The notes: a model not told the origin generated them from the sequence alone. DNA of 57,151 nucleotides from Clostridiales bacterium (GCA_018365455.1 JAGZJZ010000041.1:1-57151), one strand, 5' to 3'. Counted from the first letter of the stretch, positions 34,659-42,556 are shown. Made by a program: numbers and translations.

Positions 34659-34748
34659 GCCGGGCGGGAGATTAATCCCGGATGAAGGATGCGTAAGGGA
34701 CTGCCCGCGGGACGTAGATAGACGGTCAGCCCTGGTTGATTTCTTTAA

Positions 34749-34789
34749 AAAAGTAACCGCAACCTTTGGCTTGGGGCGGTTACTTTTTG
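34749..34789 (+). terminator. Terminator of the LacI gene
   Basis: AAAGTAACCGC pairs with GCGGTTACTTT around a 15-nt loop, followed by TTTTTGTG. The A-rich other side could also serve the minus strand. Confidence 0.85.
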
Positions 34790-34836
34790 TGTAGTTTAAA
34801 TACGCCTGTAAGATTATTACGGCACCTGTACCTAAA

Positions 34837-34879
34837 CAAAAAACAGCGGAAACGCCTGTATTTAAAGGCTTTTCCGCTA
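34837..34879 (-). terminator. Terminator of the tRNA operon
   Basis: On the minus strand AGCGGAAA pairs with TTTCCGCT, with inner GCCT/AGGC, followed by GTTTTTTGTTT. It follows tRNA-Lys by about 12 nt. Confidence 0.85.
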
Positions 34880-34890
34880 TTCTAAAGTAG

Positions 34891-34963
34891 TGAGACATCG
34901 GGGATTCGAACCCCGGACAACTTGATTAAAAGTCAAGTGCTCTACCAACTGAGCTAATATCCC
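34891..34963 (-). tRNA. tRNA-Lys (anticodon UUU)
   Basis: Acceptor GGGATAT/ATGTCTC, D arm GCTCAGTTGGTAGAGC, anticodon loop CTTTTAA, T arm CGGGG-TTCGAAT-CCCCG. CCA is not encoded. Confidence 0.96.
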
Positions 34964-35016
34964 GTATTTAATTTTAACCATATTGATCGTAAGTATTTCT
35001 TACGGCTTTCGCCAAA

Positions 35017-35088
35017 CTGGGCTAGTTGGATTTGAACCAACGAATGCAGCAGTCAAAGTGCTGTGCCTTACCGCTTGGCGATAGCCCA
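35017..35088 (-). tRNA. tRNA-Gln (anticodon UUG)
   Basis: Acceptor TGGGCTA/TAGCCCA with discriminator G, anticodon loop CTTTGAC, T arm GTTGG-TTCAAAT-CCAAC. CCA is not encoded. A CGTAAG/CTTACG hairpin lies between it and tRNA-Lys. Confidence 0.95.
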
Positions 35089-35100
35089 ATATGTGGTTAG

Positions 35101-35175
35101 GGTGGATAAAGGGATTCGAACCCTTGGCCTCCAGAGCCACAATCTGGCGCGCTAACCAACTGCGCTATACCCACC
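35101..35175 (-). tRNA. tRNA-His (anticodon GUG)
   Basis: Acceptor GTGGGTA/TATCCAC with an extra 5' G opposite a C discriminator, as tRNA-His requires. Anticodon loop TTGTGGC. CCA is not encoded. Confidence 0.96.
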
Positions 35176-35187
35176 ATATTAATTTTG

Positions 35188-35225
35188 TTTTCTTTGCAGC
35201 AGACATATGATCACTGCAAAGAAAA
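35188..35225 (-). other. Hairpin in the spacer between tRNA-His and tRNA-Arg
   Basis: TTTTCTTTGCAG and CTGCAAAGAAAA form a perfect 12-bp stem around a 14-nt loop. No T-run follows in the direction of transcription, so a processing site is more likely than a terminator. Confidence 0.55.
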
Positions 35226-35226
35226 A

Positions 35227-35300
<74 letters not shown>

Positions 35301-35304
35301 AAAC

Positions 35305-35375
35305 AGCGGGTGATGGGAATCGAACCCACGTATCTAGCTTGGAAGGCTAGTGTTCTACCATTGAACTACACCCGC
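35305..35375 (-). tRNA. tRNA-Gly (anticodon UCC)
   Basis: Acceptor GCGGGTG/CACCCGC (read with the T arm GTGGG-TTCGATT-CCCAT between), anticodon loop CTTCCAA. CCA is not encoded. Confidence 0.95.
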
Positions 35376-35400
35376 ATATCTGCGTTATTTTAGGAACAAG

Positions 35401-35475
35401 TCGGGGTGACAGGATTCGAACCTGCGACCTCCTGGTCCCAAACCAGGCGCTCTAGCCAAGCTGAGCCACACCCCG
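35401..35475 (-). tRNA. tRNA-Pro (anticodon UGG)
   Basis: Acceptor CGGGGTG/CACCCCG with discriminator A, anticodon loop TTTGGGA, T arm GCAGG-TTCGAAT-CCTGT. It is the first tRNA of the operon. CCA is not encoded. Confidence 0.96.
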
Positions 35476-35526
35476 ATGGTGTCTTGTTTGTTTTTGTTGT
35501 TTCGTCTGTTCCCTGACGCAAGACAT

Positions 35527-35555
35527 ATTATATTATAGCTCACCCCAAATGTCAA
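35527..35555 (-). promoter_or_regulatory. Consensus promoter of the tRNA operon
   Basis: TTGACA, 17 nt, TATAAT on the minus strand, a perfect sigma-A consensus about 50 bp upstream of tRNA-Pro. Confidence 0.92.
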
Positions 35556-35584
35556 CAACTTTTTTCAAATATTTTTTTATTTTT

Positions 35585-35623
35585 TTGAAAAAGCCCGAAA
35601 GTGCTGAATATTCGGGCTTTTTC
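35585..35623 (-). terminator. Terminator of the phosphodiesterase/rdgB unit
   Basis: AAAAAGCCCGAA pairs with TTTCGGGCTTTTT on the minus strand, followed by CAAAAAAATAAA. It lies between the phosphodiesterase stop and the tRNA promoter. Confidence 0.85.
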
Positions 35624-35673
35624 GCCAATTTATTTTTTGAATTTATTTCTTCAAATTGGTCAAATCGCGCTCT

Positions 35674-36156
35674 TCACCCTAAATAATTTACGGTAAAATG
35701 TGCTTCTCCTTTATGATCAATTTCCATAATAATATAGCTTGGTTTTCTCCCATCCTGTCTGGGATAGGATAAACTGCCGGGATTTAGTGCTGTAACATCT
35801 TCCTCAATCTCTAAAACCGGTCTGTGCGTATGTCCAAACATAACAATATCAAAGCCTCTTGCTCTTGCTTCCTCTTTGATGGAGCGGGTATCCAGAGATA
35901 CATAATAATAATGTCCGTGAGTGAGCAAAACTTTGTACTTCCCAAGCTGCAGTTCTTCTTCTCGAGGCAAATCACTGAAGAAGTCATTATTTCCGCTTAC
36001 GATATGTACCGGGCAGTTGGCAATCTGTCTGATATAGTCCTCACTGCCCTCTGAATCGCCCAGATGGATTAATTTGTCGATGGGGCTAACTTTTAATAAG
36101 ACCTCTTTTAAATTGGCATCTCTGCGATGCGTATCACTTACAATCAGGATCTTCAT
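35674..36156 (-). CDS. YfcE/MJ0936-type metallophosphodiesterase
   Basis: The 160-residue protein is a small calcineurin-like phosphoesterase. The metal-binding motifs are all present: SDTHRRD, HLGDSEG, SGNNDF, LTHGHYY and FGHTHRP, followed by NPGSLSYPR. These enzymes hydrolyse phosphodiester model substrates; the in vivo substrate is generally unknown. The gene lies 16 bp downstream of rdgB in the same direction and shares its terminator, an arrangement common in Firmicutes. A second family member is at 39427-39969. The start MKILIVSDTH is the normal N-terminus of the family. Confidence 0.93.
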   Translation of the reverse strand: MKILIVSDTHRRDANLKEVLLKVSPIDKLIHLGDSEGSEDYIRQIANCPVHIVSGNNDFFSDLPREEELQLGKYKVLLTHGHYYYVSLDTRSIKEEARARGFDIVMFGHTHRPVLEIEEDVTALNPGSLSYPRQDGRKPSYIIMEIDHKGEAHFTVNYLG

Positions 36157-36172
36157 CTGGCACCAATCTCCT

Positions 36173-36769
36173 CTAAATTTTATTTTTTAATTCTTCTTTC
36201 ATTGCCCGAAGTGCTTTTCCTCTGTGGCTCAATTCATTTTTCAACTCCATATCCAGCTCTGCTGTGGTGCATTGATGTTGCGGGAGATAAAATATGGGAT
36301 CATATCCGAATCCATTGCTTCCTTTTATTTCATAACCAATCATGCCTTCAATGGTTCCTTCTGTAGTCAATATATCGCCGTTTGGAAAAGCTGCTGCAAT
36401 CACGCATACAAAACGAGCCGTCCGCTCTTCATCCGGCACCCCATTCAGGCGTTCGATCAGATTATTGTTTTTAATATCATAGGACGTATCCTCTCCCATA
36501 TACCTGGCTGAATAAATCCCCGGCTCTTTATTCAGGTAATCAATTTCAAGTCCGGAATCATCCGCCAGTACAATATCACCCGTCATTTCCATAATGGTCT
36601 TCGCTTTAATTACAGCATTTTCTTCAAATGTTGCGCCGTCTTCTACAATATCCGCTTCGATACCGGCTTCTTTCAGGGATAATACCTCTACATCCATGTC
36701 CCCCAGTATCATTTTTATTTCCTTCATTTTACCCTGATTTCCAGTTGCAAAAATAATTCTTTTACTCAC
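36173..36769 (-). CDS. rdgB: dITP/XTP pyrophosphatase (RdgB/HAM1)
   Basis: The 198-residue enzyme hydrolyses non-canonical purine NTPs (ITP, dITP, XTP) to monophosphates and keeps them out of DNA. Family motifs: IIFATGNQGKMKEIKMIL at the N-terminus, ADDSGLEIDYLNKEPGIYSARY in the centre, and SNGFGYDPIFY with the final ELSHRGKALRAM. Length and motif order are standard. It is followed by the YfcE-type phosphodiesterase after 16 bp, forming a two-gene unit. Its promoter region holds a half-copy of repeat family A. Confidence 0.97.
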   Translation of the reverse strand: MSKRIIFATGNQGKMKEIKMILGDMDVEVLSLKEAGIEADIVEDGATFEENAVIKAKTIMEMTGDIVLADDSGLEIDYLNKEPGIYSARYMGEDTSYDIKNNNLIERLNGVPDEERTARFVCVIAAAFPNGDILTTEGTIEGMIGYEIKGSNGFGYDPIFYLPQHQCTTAELDMELKNELSHRGKALRAMKEELKNKI

Positions 36770-36816
36770 CGTTCCACCCTTTTCTTTCCGTAAATTTTAA
36801 AAAAATTATAACACAC

Positions 36817-36843
36817 GGGGAATGAATTTTCAAACACGCCCTC
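36817..36843 (+). repeat. Half-copy of repeat family A
   Basis: GGGGAATGAATTTTCAAACA and the following CGCCCT match the right end of the elements at 13555-13676 and 43724-43884. It lies between rdgB and the second protease gene. Confidence 0.6.
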
Positions 36844-36854
36844 ATACATAAAAG

Positions 36855-38234
36855 CTATGCTTCTCTTGTATACACCTTCAGACAAACATTGCAGGAATGC
36901 TCCGTCTCCGTTCTGGTCCAGGTATACCCGCTCATGCTGATATACCCTTCACCATCAGATATATCCACGTTCTTTGTGGCTTCATCAGCCTGATATTCCG
37001 TAGCAACCGGATACTGAAGACCAGGGGATTTAATTTTTACCATGATGGCAAACCGCTGTCCCTCAGATACTTTTACCGGTTCATCTAGGTCTACGGTGTA
37101 GTATCCCCCGTTGTCAAACTTACCGGTTTTATCCGGGCTCCAGGATATCAACGATGAAGGTCCGTCAAACGTTTCAATGATATGTATTTCATACTCCGTA
37201 TCTTTCCCGGTAGCATAAAATCCCACGGCGCTCAACATTTCATCTCGCCTGGCTTCATATACATTGGCAAAATAACAGGTATCCGAACCATAACCAATCT
37301 GCCCAACCCAGCCGCACTGGTCGGTCTGGTAGATATCATTATAGTTCCCGGTATTTTCAACTCTGGAATAAGTAACACAATTATTCCCCAGATTAGCATC
37401 TTCATAAGATACGTAAAAGATACCTTCTTCCCCAAAGTCCGGTCCCCAGCTGTTCTGGCAGATAAATGCCCCGTCCTTCTTAATATCCGCATTAAACTTA
37501 GCCGCCGGATAGTTGTCATCCCAGCCAATAATCAGGATATCATGATTGGAACGTGCCTTCCCCACATAACAGTATGTGCTGTTGATTTTATTAAAGAACA
37601 CCGAGGAACTTACGGTATTCTGAAGATCCATATAAAGGGAAGACTGGACGGCGCCATGGTCATAAACTGCCCGTTTTACCGCCTCATAATCTTTATCCTT
37701 AATCATCTGAATCTCCTGGACATGCTTCACCGGAGCCAGGCCATCCGGTGATACACCATCGCCGTAAGGGTCATCCTTTTCCAGCACCGGTCCCTGCCAG
37801 CCGGCAAGATACGCCATTGCCATAGTATAATCCCCGCCATCATTCTGGTTTTTTGCGAAATGATTTTGAAGAGATATATGGTCTGCAGAAAACACCAGGT
37901 GCTCCCGTGGCAGCAGGGATGCTTCCAAAGCCGAGGACGTGGCTACCGCCCAGCAGGTGCCAAGTTCCCCCTGATTTTTAATAACAGGTGCTCTCGCCTC
38001 ATTCCGGCTGTCATAGGACGCAGGAAGCTTTTCCATTTTATCTGTGGCTGCCCGCTCCGTATGGTCTTCCGGTGCCGAATATTGGTTTTTAGAACCTTTT
38101 TCCGACTCCCTTTGATCCTGTTGCTTTTTGCCGTCCAACAGCCCTCGAATTTCCGGCTCCATATATTGAAACGCCCCGTATCCAATCAGCACAATGATTA
38201 GAATACCAATGAATGTCTGAATTTTTTTAATCAA
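36855..38234 (-). CDS. Membrane-anchored papain-like cysteine protease
   Basis: The 459-residue protein has an N-terminal membrane anchor (FIGILIIVLIGYGAF), a polar linker, a peptidase C1 domain and a C-terminal lectin-like beta domain. Catalytic residues are in NQGELGTCWAVATSS (Gln, Cys near 94), SNHDILIIGWDD (His near 230) and CQNSWGPDFGEEG (Asn near 262). No typical uncleavable signal end or wall motif is seen, so it probably faces outward while tethered. It starts with TTG behind AAGGGG, about 6 nt apart, and lies 10 bp after the methyltransferase stop, so the two are co-transcribed. It is related to the secreted protease at 2694-5201 but lacks Big_2 repeats. Confidence 0.9.
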   Translation of the reverse strand: MIKKIQTFIGILIIVLIGYGAFQYMEPEIRGLLDGKKQQDQRESEKGSKNQYSAPEDHTERAATDKMEKLPASYDSRNEARAPVIKNQGELGTCWAVATSSALEASLLPREHLVFSADHISLQNHFAKNQNDGGDYTMAMAYLAGWQGPVLEKDDPYGDGVSPDGLAPVKHVQEIQMIKDKDYEAVKRAVYDHGAVQSSLYMDLQNTVSSSVFFNKINSTYCYVGKARSNHDILIIGWDDNYPAAKFNADIKKDGAFICQNSWGPDFGEEGIFYVSYEDANLGNNCVTYSRVENTGNYNDIYQTDQCGWVGQIGYGSDTCYFANVYEARRDEMLSAVGFYATGKDTEYEIHIIETFDGPSSLISWSPDKTGKFDNGGYYTVDLDEPVKVSEGQRFAIMVKIKSPGLQYPVATEYQADEATKNVDISDGEGYISMSGYTWTRTETEHSCNVCLKVYTREA

Positions 38235-38244
38235 TGTCTACCCC

Positions 38245-39393
38245 TTATTTTTTGATCTTAGGCGGTCTGGGACCCAGGAATTGATAAAAATACGTTTTTA
38301 TCATTCCATTATAAATCTTTCTGTTCTTATCAGCCTTTTTCCCGATATACTTTTCCGCTTCTTCATAGGAAGTAATCAGATATTCCGACCAGGAATCCAG
38401 CCGTTTAAAGCTTTCACCAATTTCCCGGTACAACCCGGGCAGATTCTCTTTATCCTCAATTCGTTCACCATAAGGCGGATTGGTAATTACAAAACCATAC
38501 TTTTTGGGATGTCTCAGTTGAGAGACACTTCTCTGCTGAAAATGGATCAGATGGTCAACTCCCGCCAGCTTTGCGTTTTCTCTGGCGGATTTAATTACAT
38601 CCCCATCCAGATCATATCCCTGGATATCCACCTCAATCTTGTCATTTACATTTTCCCGGGCTTCATCCATCGCATTGTACCAGTGTTTCTTCGCGATCAG
38701 GTTGTCCCAGTCTTCCGACAGAAAAGAACGATTCATTCCCGGTGCAATATTTGCCGCCATCAAAGCCGCTTCGATGGGAAAAGTACCGCTTCCGCAGAAC
38801 GGATCCACCAGAATCCTGCTCTTGTTCCAGGGTGTCAGCATAATCAGTGCAGCCGCCAGCGTCTCGGTTATGGGTGCCTTGCTGGTAAGCTGCCGGTATC
38901 CCCGCTTGTGTAGAGAGACACCGGAGGAATCAATCCCAATTGTAGCTTCGTCTTTCATAAAAAATACACGAACCGGGTAAGCCGGACCTGTCTCCTCAAA
39001 CCATTGGATGCCATATACGCCCTTTAAACGCTCAACCATGGCCTTTTTCATGATCGACTGTATATCGGTGGGACTAAACAGCTGGCTCTTAATCGAAGTT
39101 GCTTTGGTTACCCAGAATTTACCGTCCTTAGGAATAAAGTTTTCCCATGGAAGTTCTTTTGTCCGCTCAAATAATTCATCAAATGTTTCGGCATGGACCT
39201 TTCCGACTTTTAAAAGTATACGCTCTGCCGACCTTAAAAATACATTGGCATAGCTCACTGCTTCCATATCCCCGATAAAGGTAACTCGTCCATCTTCTAC
39301 CTGGCTGACTTCATATCCAAGGTCAATAATCTCCCGTTTTAACACGGCTTCCAGCCCAAAATGGCAGGGTGCTATCAATTCAATCTGTTTCAT
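38245..39393 (-). CDS. ypsC: THUMP-domain 23S rRNA guanine-N2 methyltransferase
   Basis: The 382-residue protein has an N-terminal ferredoxin-like/THUMP RNA-binding half (to about 155) and a class I SAM-dependent methyltransferase half. Motifs: VDPFCGSGTFPIEAA (SAM binding), GYDLDGDVIKSARENAKLAG, and the catalytic TNPPYGERI used by N2-guanine methyltransferases. It corresponds to YpsC of Bacillus and the N-terminal half of RlmL in enterobacteria, which methylates G2445 of 23S rRNA. Homologues lacking the RlmK half are usual in Firmicutes. It is followed by the protease gene after 10 bp. Confidence 0.93.
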   Translation of the reverse strand: MKQIELIAPCHFGLEAVLKREIIDLGYEVSQVEDGRVTFIGDMEAVSYANVFLRSAERILLKVGKVHAETFDELFERTKELPWENFIPKDGKFWVTKATSIKSQLFSPTDIQSIMKKAMVERLKGVYGIQWFEETGPAYPVRVFFMKDEATIGIDSSGVSLHKRGYRQLTSKAPITETLAAALIMLTPWNKSRILVDPFCGSGTFPIEAALMAANIAPGMNRSFLSEDWDNLIAKKHWYNAMDEARENVNDKIEVDIQGYDLDGDVIKSARENAKLAGVDHLIHFQQRSVSQLRHPKKYGFVITNPPYGERIEDKENLPGLYREIGESFKRLDSWSEYLITSYEEAEKYIGKKADKNRKIYNGMIKTYFYQFLGPRPPKIKK

Positions 39394-39426
39394 CTTTTCT
39401 CCTATCTGTCTGCATTTGCAGGTATC

Positions 39427-39969
39427 TTATAATGCCAGCTGCTTTACGGTATTTCCATTAAAATCTTTTATGGTAAATAATCCATTTTCCAATATTCCAT
39501 ATGTTGGCACATTTCCCTCTTTCGGCAAAGACACGGAACCCGGATTTAACAAGGTAAAATGCGGATATTTCTCGGCAGCAGGTACATGGGTATGTCCATG
39601 AATAAAAATGTCCCCTTCTGCCAAAGGAGGCAGATTGTCTTTGTGAAAGACATGGCCATGGCTGGCATAAATCGTTTTATTCCCTTCCATAATTATACAG
39701 TAATCTGCCAATACAGGGAATTCCAACACCATCTGGTCCACTTCTGCCTCACAATTGCCTCTTACTGCATAAATCTTGCTTTTCAAAGGATTCAGCATGG
39801 CGATGACCTCTTTGGGAGCATATTCCTTTGGCAAATCATTTCTTGGTCCATGATAAAGAATATCTCCCAGAAGCACCAGGCGTTCAGCCTCTTCTAATCG
39901 GTATGCCTCTAACATCTTTTTACAGAAAAAAGATGAGCCGTGTATATCTGACGCAAACATAAGTTTCAT
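39427..39969 (-). CDS. yfcE: YfcE phosphodiesterase
   Basis: The 180-residue protein matches YfcE of enterobacteria in length and motifs: ASDIHGS, LLGDILYHGPRNDLP, VRGNCEAEVD, ASHGHVFH, HGHTHVP and NPGSVSLPKEG. It is a manganese-dependent phosphodiesterase with unknown natural substrate. The HGPRN segment distinguishes it from the smaller MJ0936-like protein at 35674-36156. GGAGG lies 8 nt before the ATG at 39969, giving the family's usual MKLMFASDIHG start. It is 33 bp upstream of the methyltransferase gene and probably co-transcribed with it. Confidence 0.95.
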   Translation of the reverse strand: MKLMFASDIHGSSFFCKKMLEAYRLEEAERLVLLGDILYHGPRNDLPKEYAPKEVIAMLNPLKSKIYAVRGNCEAEVDQMVLEFPVLADYCIIMEGNKTIYASHGHVFHKDNLPPLAEGDIFIHGHTHVPAAEKYPHFTLLNPGSVSLPKEGNVPTYGILENGLFTIKDFNGNTVKQLAL

Positions 39970-40072
39970 TTGCATTTCCTCCATTCTATTCATCTATCTC
40001 CTATATTAATGCCAGTGTCTGCACCTGTCAATATTTTTACTTCCTTAATATTTTCAAAATGCGAACTGCGAA

Positions 40073-40390
40073 CTATAGCGTGTGGCGATAGGATTCCAGG
40101 TATCTTCCACGGTAAGCGTGGATTCCACCGATCATAGTCTTTACATGATAGCCTTTTTCCGCAAGTTCCCTGGCTGCAGCCATACTGATGGAACCACGTT
40201 CACAATATACAATAATCATCATATCCTGGGGCAGTGTATAACAATTGCCCAAATTTTCATAAGGGATATTTACTGCTCCTTTAATATGACGTTCTACGAA
40301 TTCGTCCGGTGTTCTGAGATCTATAATAAATGCGCTTTTATCCCTGACGTACGTATCCAGCTGTTTCGGTGCAATCATCTCAAAATTCAT
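40073..40390 (-). CDS. Single-domain rhodanese-like protein
   Basis: The 105-residue protein is one rhodanese domain. The N-terminal strand and signature FIIDLRTPDEFVERHIKGAVNIP are followed by the active loop VYCERGSISMAAA with the catalytic Cys and by the C-terminal GYHVKTMIGGIHAYRG. It should carry a persulfide on that Cys and pass sulfur on or detoxify it. No signal peptide is present in the version starting at 40390 (GGAAGGAG 11 nt upstream). Longer frames upstream run into the GC-rich repeat block and are rejected. A partner is not evident from the neighbours. Confidence 0.9.
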   Translation of the reverse strand: MNFEMIAPKQLDTYVRDKSAFIIDLRTPDEFVERHIKGAVNIPYENLGNCYTLPQDMMIIVYCERGSISMAAARELAEKGYHVKTMIGGIHAYRGRYLESYRHTL

Positions 40391-40489
40391 AAATACATAC
40401 ACTCCTTCCTGACATAATATATGCAGGAATTTTGATAAGTGTGCAAAAAAACAGAGCCCCGGCCGAGTTGTGGCCAAGACTCCATCTCT

Positions 40490-40665
40490 TCAAAACCATT
40501 TAATTCCCGCGGGCAACGAGCCAAGCGGACACGCTGGCGCGTCCATTTGGCGACTGCCGCGAGGGTTACTGAACGTCCAGTGGACGTTCGTTCAGCATCG
40601 ACCGGAGCGGAAGCGGAGAACAAATTCCCCGCAACGGGGTATTTGACTTTACTTGCTGTCACAGT
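40490..40665. repeat. GC-rich multi-hairpin block
   Basis: This stretch is much richer in G+C than its surroundings and packed with short inverted repeats: GAACGTCC/GGACGTTC, GGACACGC/GCGCGTCC, CCCCG/CGGGG, GCCAA/TTGGC. Frames on both strands are open only because of composition. It may be a structured RNA or a repeat element. It lies between the rhodanese and the Asn/Ser-rich gene. Confidence 0.55.
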
Positions 40666-40684
40666 CTGATGTTATGAAATGGTT

Positions 40685-40981
40685 TTAGTAGTTGCAATCG
40701 CTGTATTCATCAGATTCGTGGTGACAGTCTGAAGAAGAGTTGCGGCTTGCATTTTTGGAAGTATTGTTGCTGGTAGCGTTCTTATAAGAATTGTTGCTGT
40801 TCTTGTAAGAGTTATAGGAATTCTCGGATTCATTAGTACTGTTATAAGCACTGTTTTTTTCGCTTGCATTCTTATAAGAATTGCTTGCTTTATTACTTGC
40901 TTTGTTCTTTGATTCTACGCTAGATTCATAGTTGTTAGTACTATTTTGAGTCTGGTTTTTAGAATTCATATTCTTTGCCAT
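40685..40981 (-). CDS. Asn/Ser/Lys/Tyr-rich small protein
   Basis: The 98-residue protein is of very low complexity: repeated NSYKNA, SNNSYKN and KNASEKN units built mainly from Asn, Ser, Lys and Tyr, ending in the different sequence SSSDCHHESDEYSDCNY with two Cys and two His. No membrane segment or signal peptide is present. AGGAGGG precedes the ATG by about 11 nt, so it is probably translated. No family is recognised. The layout resembles small coat or spore-associated proteins, which often have such composition, but that is only a guess. A small RNA candidate is transcribed divergently from the upstream region. Confidence 0.6.
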   Translation of the reverse strand: MAKNMNSKNQTQNSTNNYESSVESKNKASNKASNSYKNASEKNSAYNSTNESENSYNSYKNSNNSYKNATSNNTSKNASRNSSSDCHHESDEYSDCNY

Positions 40982-41055
40982 AGTTTCATTCCCTCCTGAA
41001 TAATAAATATTTTTATTACAAAATTTATTATCTCAAAAATAGTAAAAAATATGTA

Positions 41056-41084
41056 TTGCATTTTTTTCCAATCTATATTATAAT
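41056..41084 (+). promoter_or_regulatory. Sigma-A promoter of a small RNA
   Basis: TTGCAT, 17 nt, TATAAT. The -35 matches that of RNA unit 2 at 10443. It reads into a region with no coding frame. Confidence 0.75.
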
Positions 41085-41090
41085 TTGAGA

Positions 41091-41195
41091 TGTAAAAAGA
41101 ATTTACCCTTCAAAAAATTTTTTTTACAAACCCCTTATTAATTATTTATACTCCCCTCGAAAGACCCAAGTAGCTCCCCTGCTTGGGTCTTTCAC
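41091..41195 (+). ncRNA. Candidate C-rich small RNA
   Basis: The predicted RNA has an AU-rich 5' hairpin (TGTAAAAA/TTTTTTACA), a single-stranded centre with ACCCCTTA and ACTCCCCTCG, and a 3' hairpin GAAAGACCCAAG/CTTGGGTCTTTC whose loop is TAGCTCCCCTG. Repeated CCCCT motifs could pair with AGGGG-type ribosome sites. The 3' hairpin also sits at the end of the minus-strand exporter genes and may be their weak terminator. No clear T-run follows on either strand. Confidence 0.5.
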
Positions 41196-41228
41196 TGTCT
41201 AAATATAAGTAAAAGCGGATTAGAAATT

Positions 41229-41669
41229 CTATTCCGCCTTTACTTTTTTCCACTTCTTATTTCGAATCATATCAAATACAGAGTCCATGATAAATACAGC
41301 CAACGCAATCATTCCCGCTATTTCAATCGTCTGTAGCAGCGAATTCATTGCCTTTTGCTGTTCTCCTAAAAAGATCTGGTAAACCGTCCGATACATGCCT
41401 GCTCCCGGTACAATAACCAGAATTCCCGGTATTAAAAACACTGTTACCGGAGCCTTGAATATCCTTGCAAATACATGAGAAATCAGCGCAATCACAAGTG
41501 CCGCCAGAAAGTTTGCCATTACAATGCCTTTGCTGTCTGCATTCAGCAGATACACAAGCCACCCTGATGCTCCGATCAGACCGCAGTAAACCAAATATTT
41601 TTTCGGCACCTGTATTACCGTTGAAAATGCAAGTATTGCAATAAAAGCACCTACCACCTGTACAATCAT
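41229..41669 (-). CDS. yjjB: Threonine/serine exporter family, small subunit (YjjB type)
   Basis: The 146-residue membrane protein has four or five predicted segments and the family motif IPGILVIVPGAGMYR. It corresponds to the C-terminal half of ThrE and to YjjB, which pairs with YjjP. The pair exports small acids or amino acids (threonine, serine or succinate in studied cases). The gene overlaps the stop of the large subunit by 4 bp (ATGA), a sign of coupled translation. The last 15 residues are basic and cytoplasmic. Confidence 0.9.
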   Translation of the reverse strand: MIVQVVGAFIAILAFSTVIQVPKKYLVYCGLIGASGWLVYLLNADSKGIVMANFLAALVIALISHVFARIFKAPVTVFLIPGILVIVPGAGMYRTVYQIFLGEQQKAMNSLLQTIEIAGMIALAVFIMDSVFDMIRNKKWKKVKAE

Positions 41670-42439
41670 GCCTTCACACCTCCCATTATAAGCATTCCAA
41701 ATGCCACGCCAATTACGATTGCTACTGCTTTTACAAATGCTTCAAGGGCTTTTGCCCCGCCTGCAACATAGTCGCCCTGCAGTGTATCCCTTATGGCATT
41801 GGTTATGGCTGCTCCAGGCACCAGAGGCATGATGGTACCAATGATGATCATGTCCATATTCATAACTGCAAAAGGTATCCTGGATAAAAGGATTGCACCT
41901 ACGGCGATAACGGCAGATGCAGCTACATCTTTAAAAAAGGGATTAAAACCAATTTTAATGCCCAGTTTCAGCACCAATACCAGAAGTGCTCCGTCAATTG
42001 CCGCTCCTAAGGCATCCATTGCCGTTCCGCCCAGTAAAAGCGCAAATGCTGATGCTACTATAATCGTAGAAATGTCCAGCACCCTTTGGGAATACTCCCG
42101 GGATTCCAGATGTTTCAAATCATGAAACGCTTCTTTCAATGTAATTTCCCCTGCACAAAATCTTCTGGAGATGGTATTAACCAGCGTGATTTTATTGAGG
42201 TTCGTCTCCCGGTCTGCAATTCTTCTGATAACAGTCAGAGAATCAATCTGAGGATCATCCAGCGTAACAATCATGCCGGTTGTAGTGACGTAAGCTTCCG
42301 TGGTCTTTAGGCTGGATACCTTTAAGATGCGGTGTATGGTATCTTCCACCCGGTAAATTTCCGCACCGTTACGCAGCATGATCTGTCCTGCCAGCACTGC
42401 CGTATCCAGTAATAGTTTATAATCTGTAATCTGCTCCAT
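41666..42439 (-). CDS. yjjP: Threonine/serine exporter family, large subunit (YjjP type)
   Basis: The 257-residue protein has an N-terminal soluble part (ILRNGAEIYRVEDTIHRI-like start, here MLRNGAEIYRVEDTI) and five membrane segments ending in FGMLIMGG. It matches the DUF1212 half of ThrE. The ATG at 42439 has GTAGGAA about 10 nt upstream. A longer frame to 42859 runs through the structured repeat element at 42557-42707 and into cysK, so it is rejected. The pair with YjjB forms one transporter. The repeat element and a terminator separate it from cysK. Confidence 0.9.
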   Translation of the reverse strand: MEQITDYKLLLDTAVLAGQIMLRNGAEIYRVEDTIHRILKVSSLKTTEAYVTTTGMIVTLDDPQIDSLTVIRRIADRETNLNKITLVNTISRRFCAGEITLKEAFHDLKHLESREYSQRVLDISTIIVASAFALLLGGTAMDALGAAIDGALLVLVLKLGIKIGFNPFFKDVAASAVIAVGAILLSRIPFAVMNMDMIIIGTIMPLVPGAAITNAIRDTLQGDYVAGGAKALEAFVKAVAIVIGVAFGMLIMGGVKA

Positions 42440-42556
42440 TTTTGCAATTCCTACTCTTTTTATTTTCCATTGCAGTCTTTCCCATATTTGCTTACATTCT
42501 ACAATATTTTTCCCATAAAAGAAAGCTGTTATTAAAATAAAATGAAATTGCAATGT

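Noticed and set aside
40387..40669. Open frames on both strands of the GC-rich block
   Set aside because: Stops are rare only because of high G+C; no ribosome site or protein-like composition.
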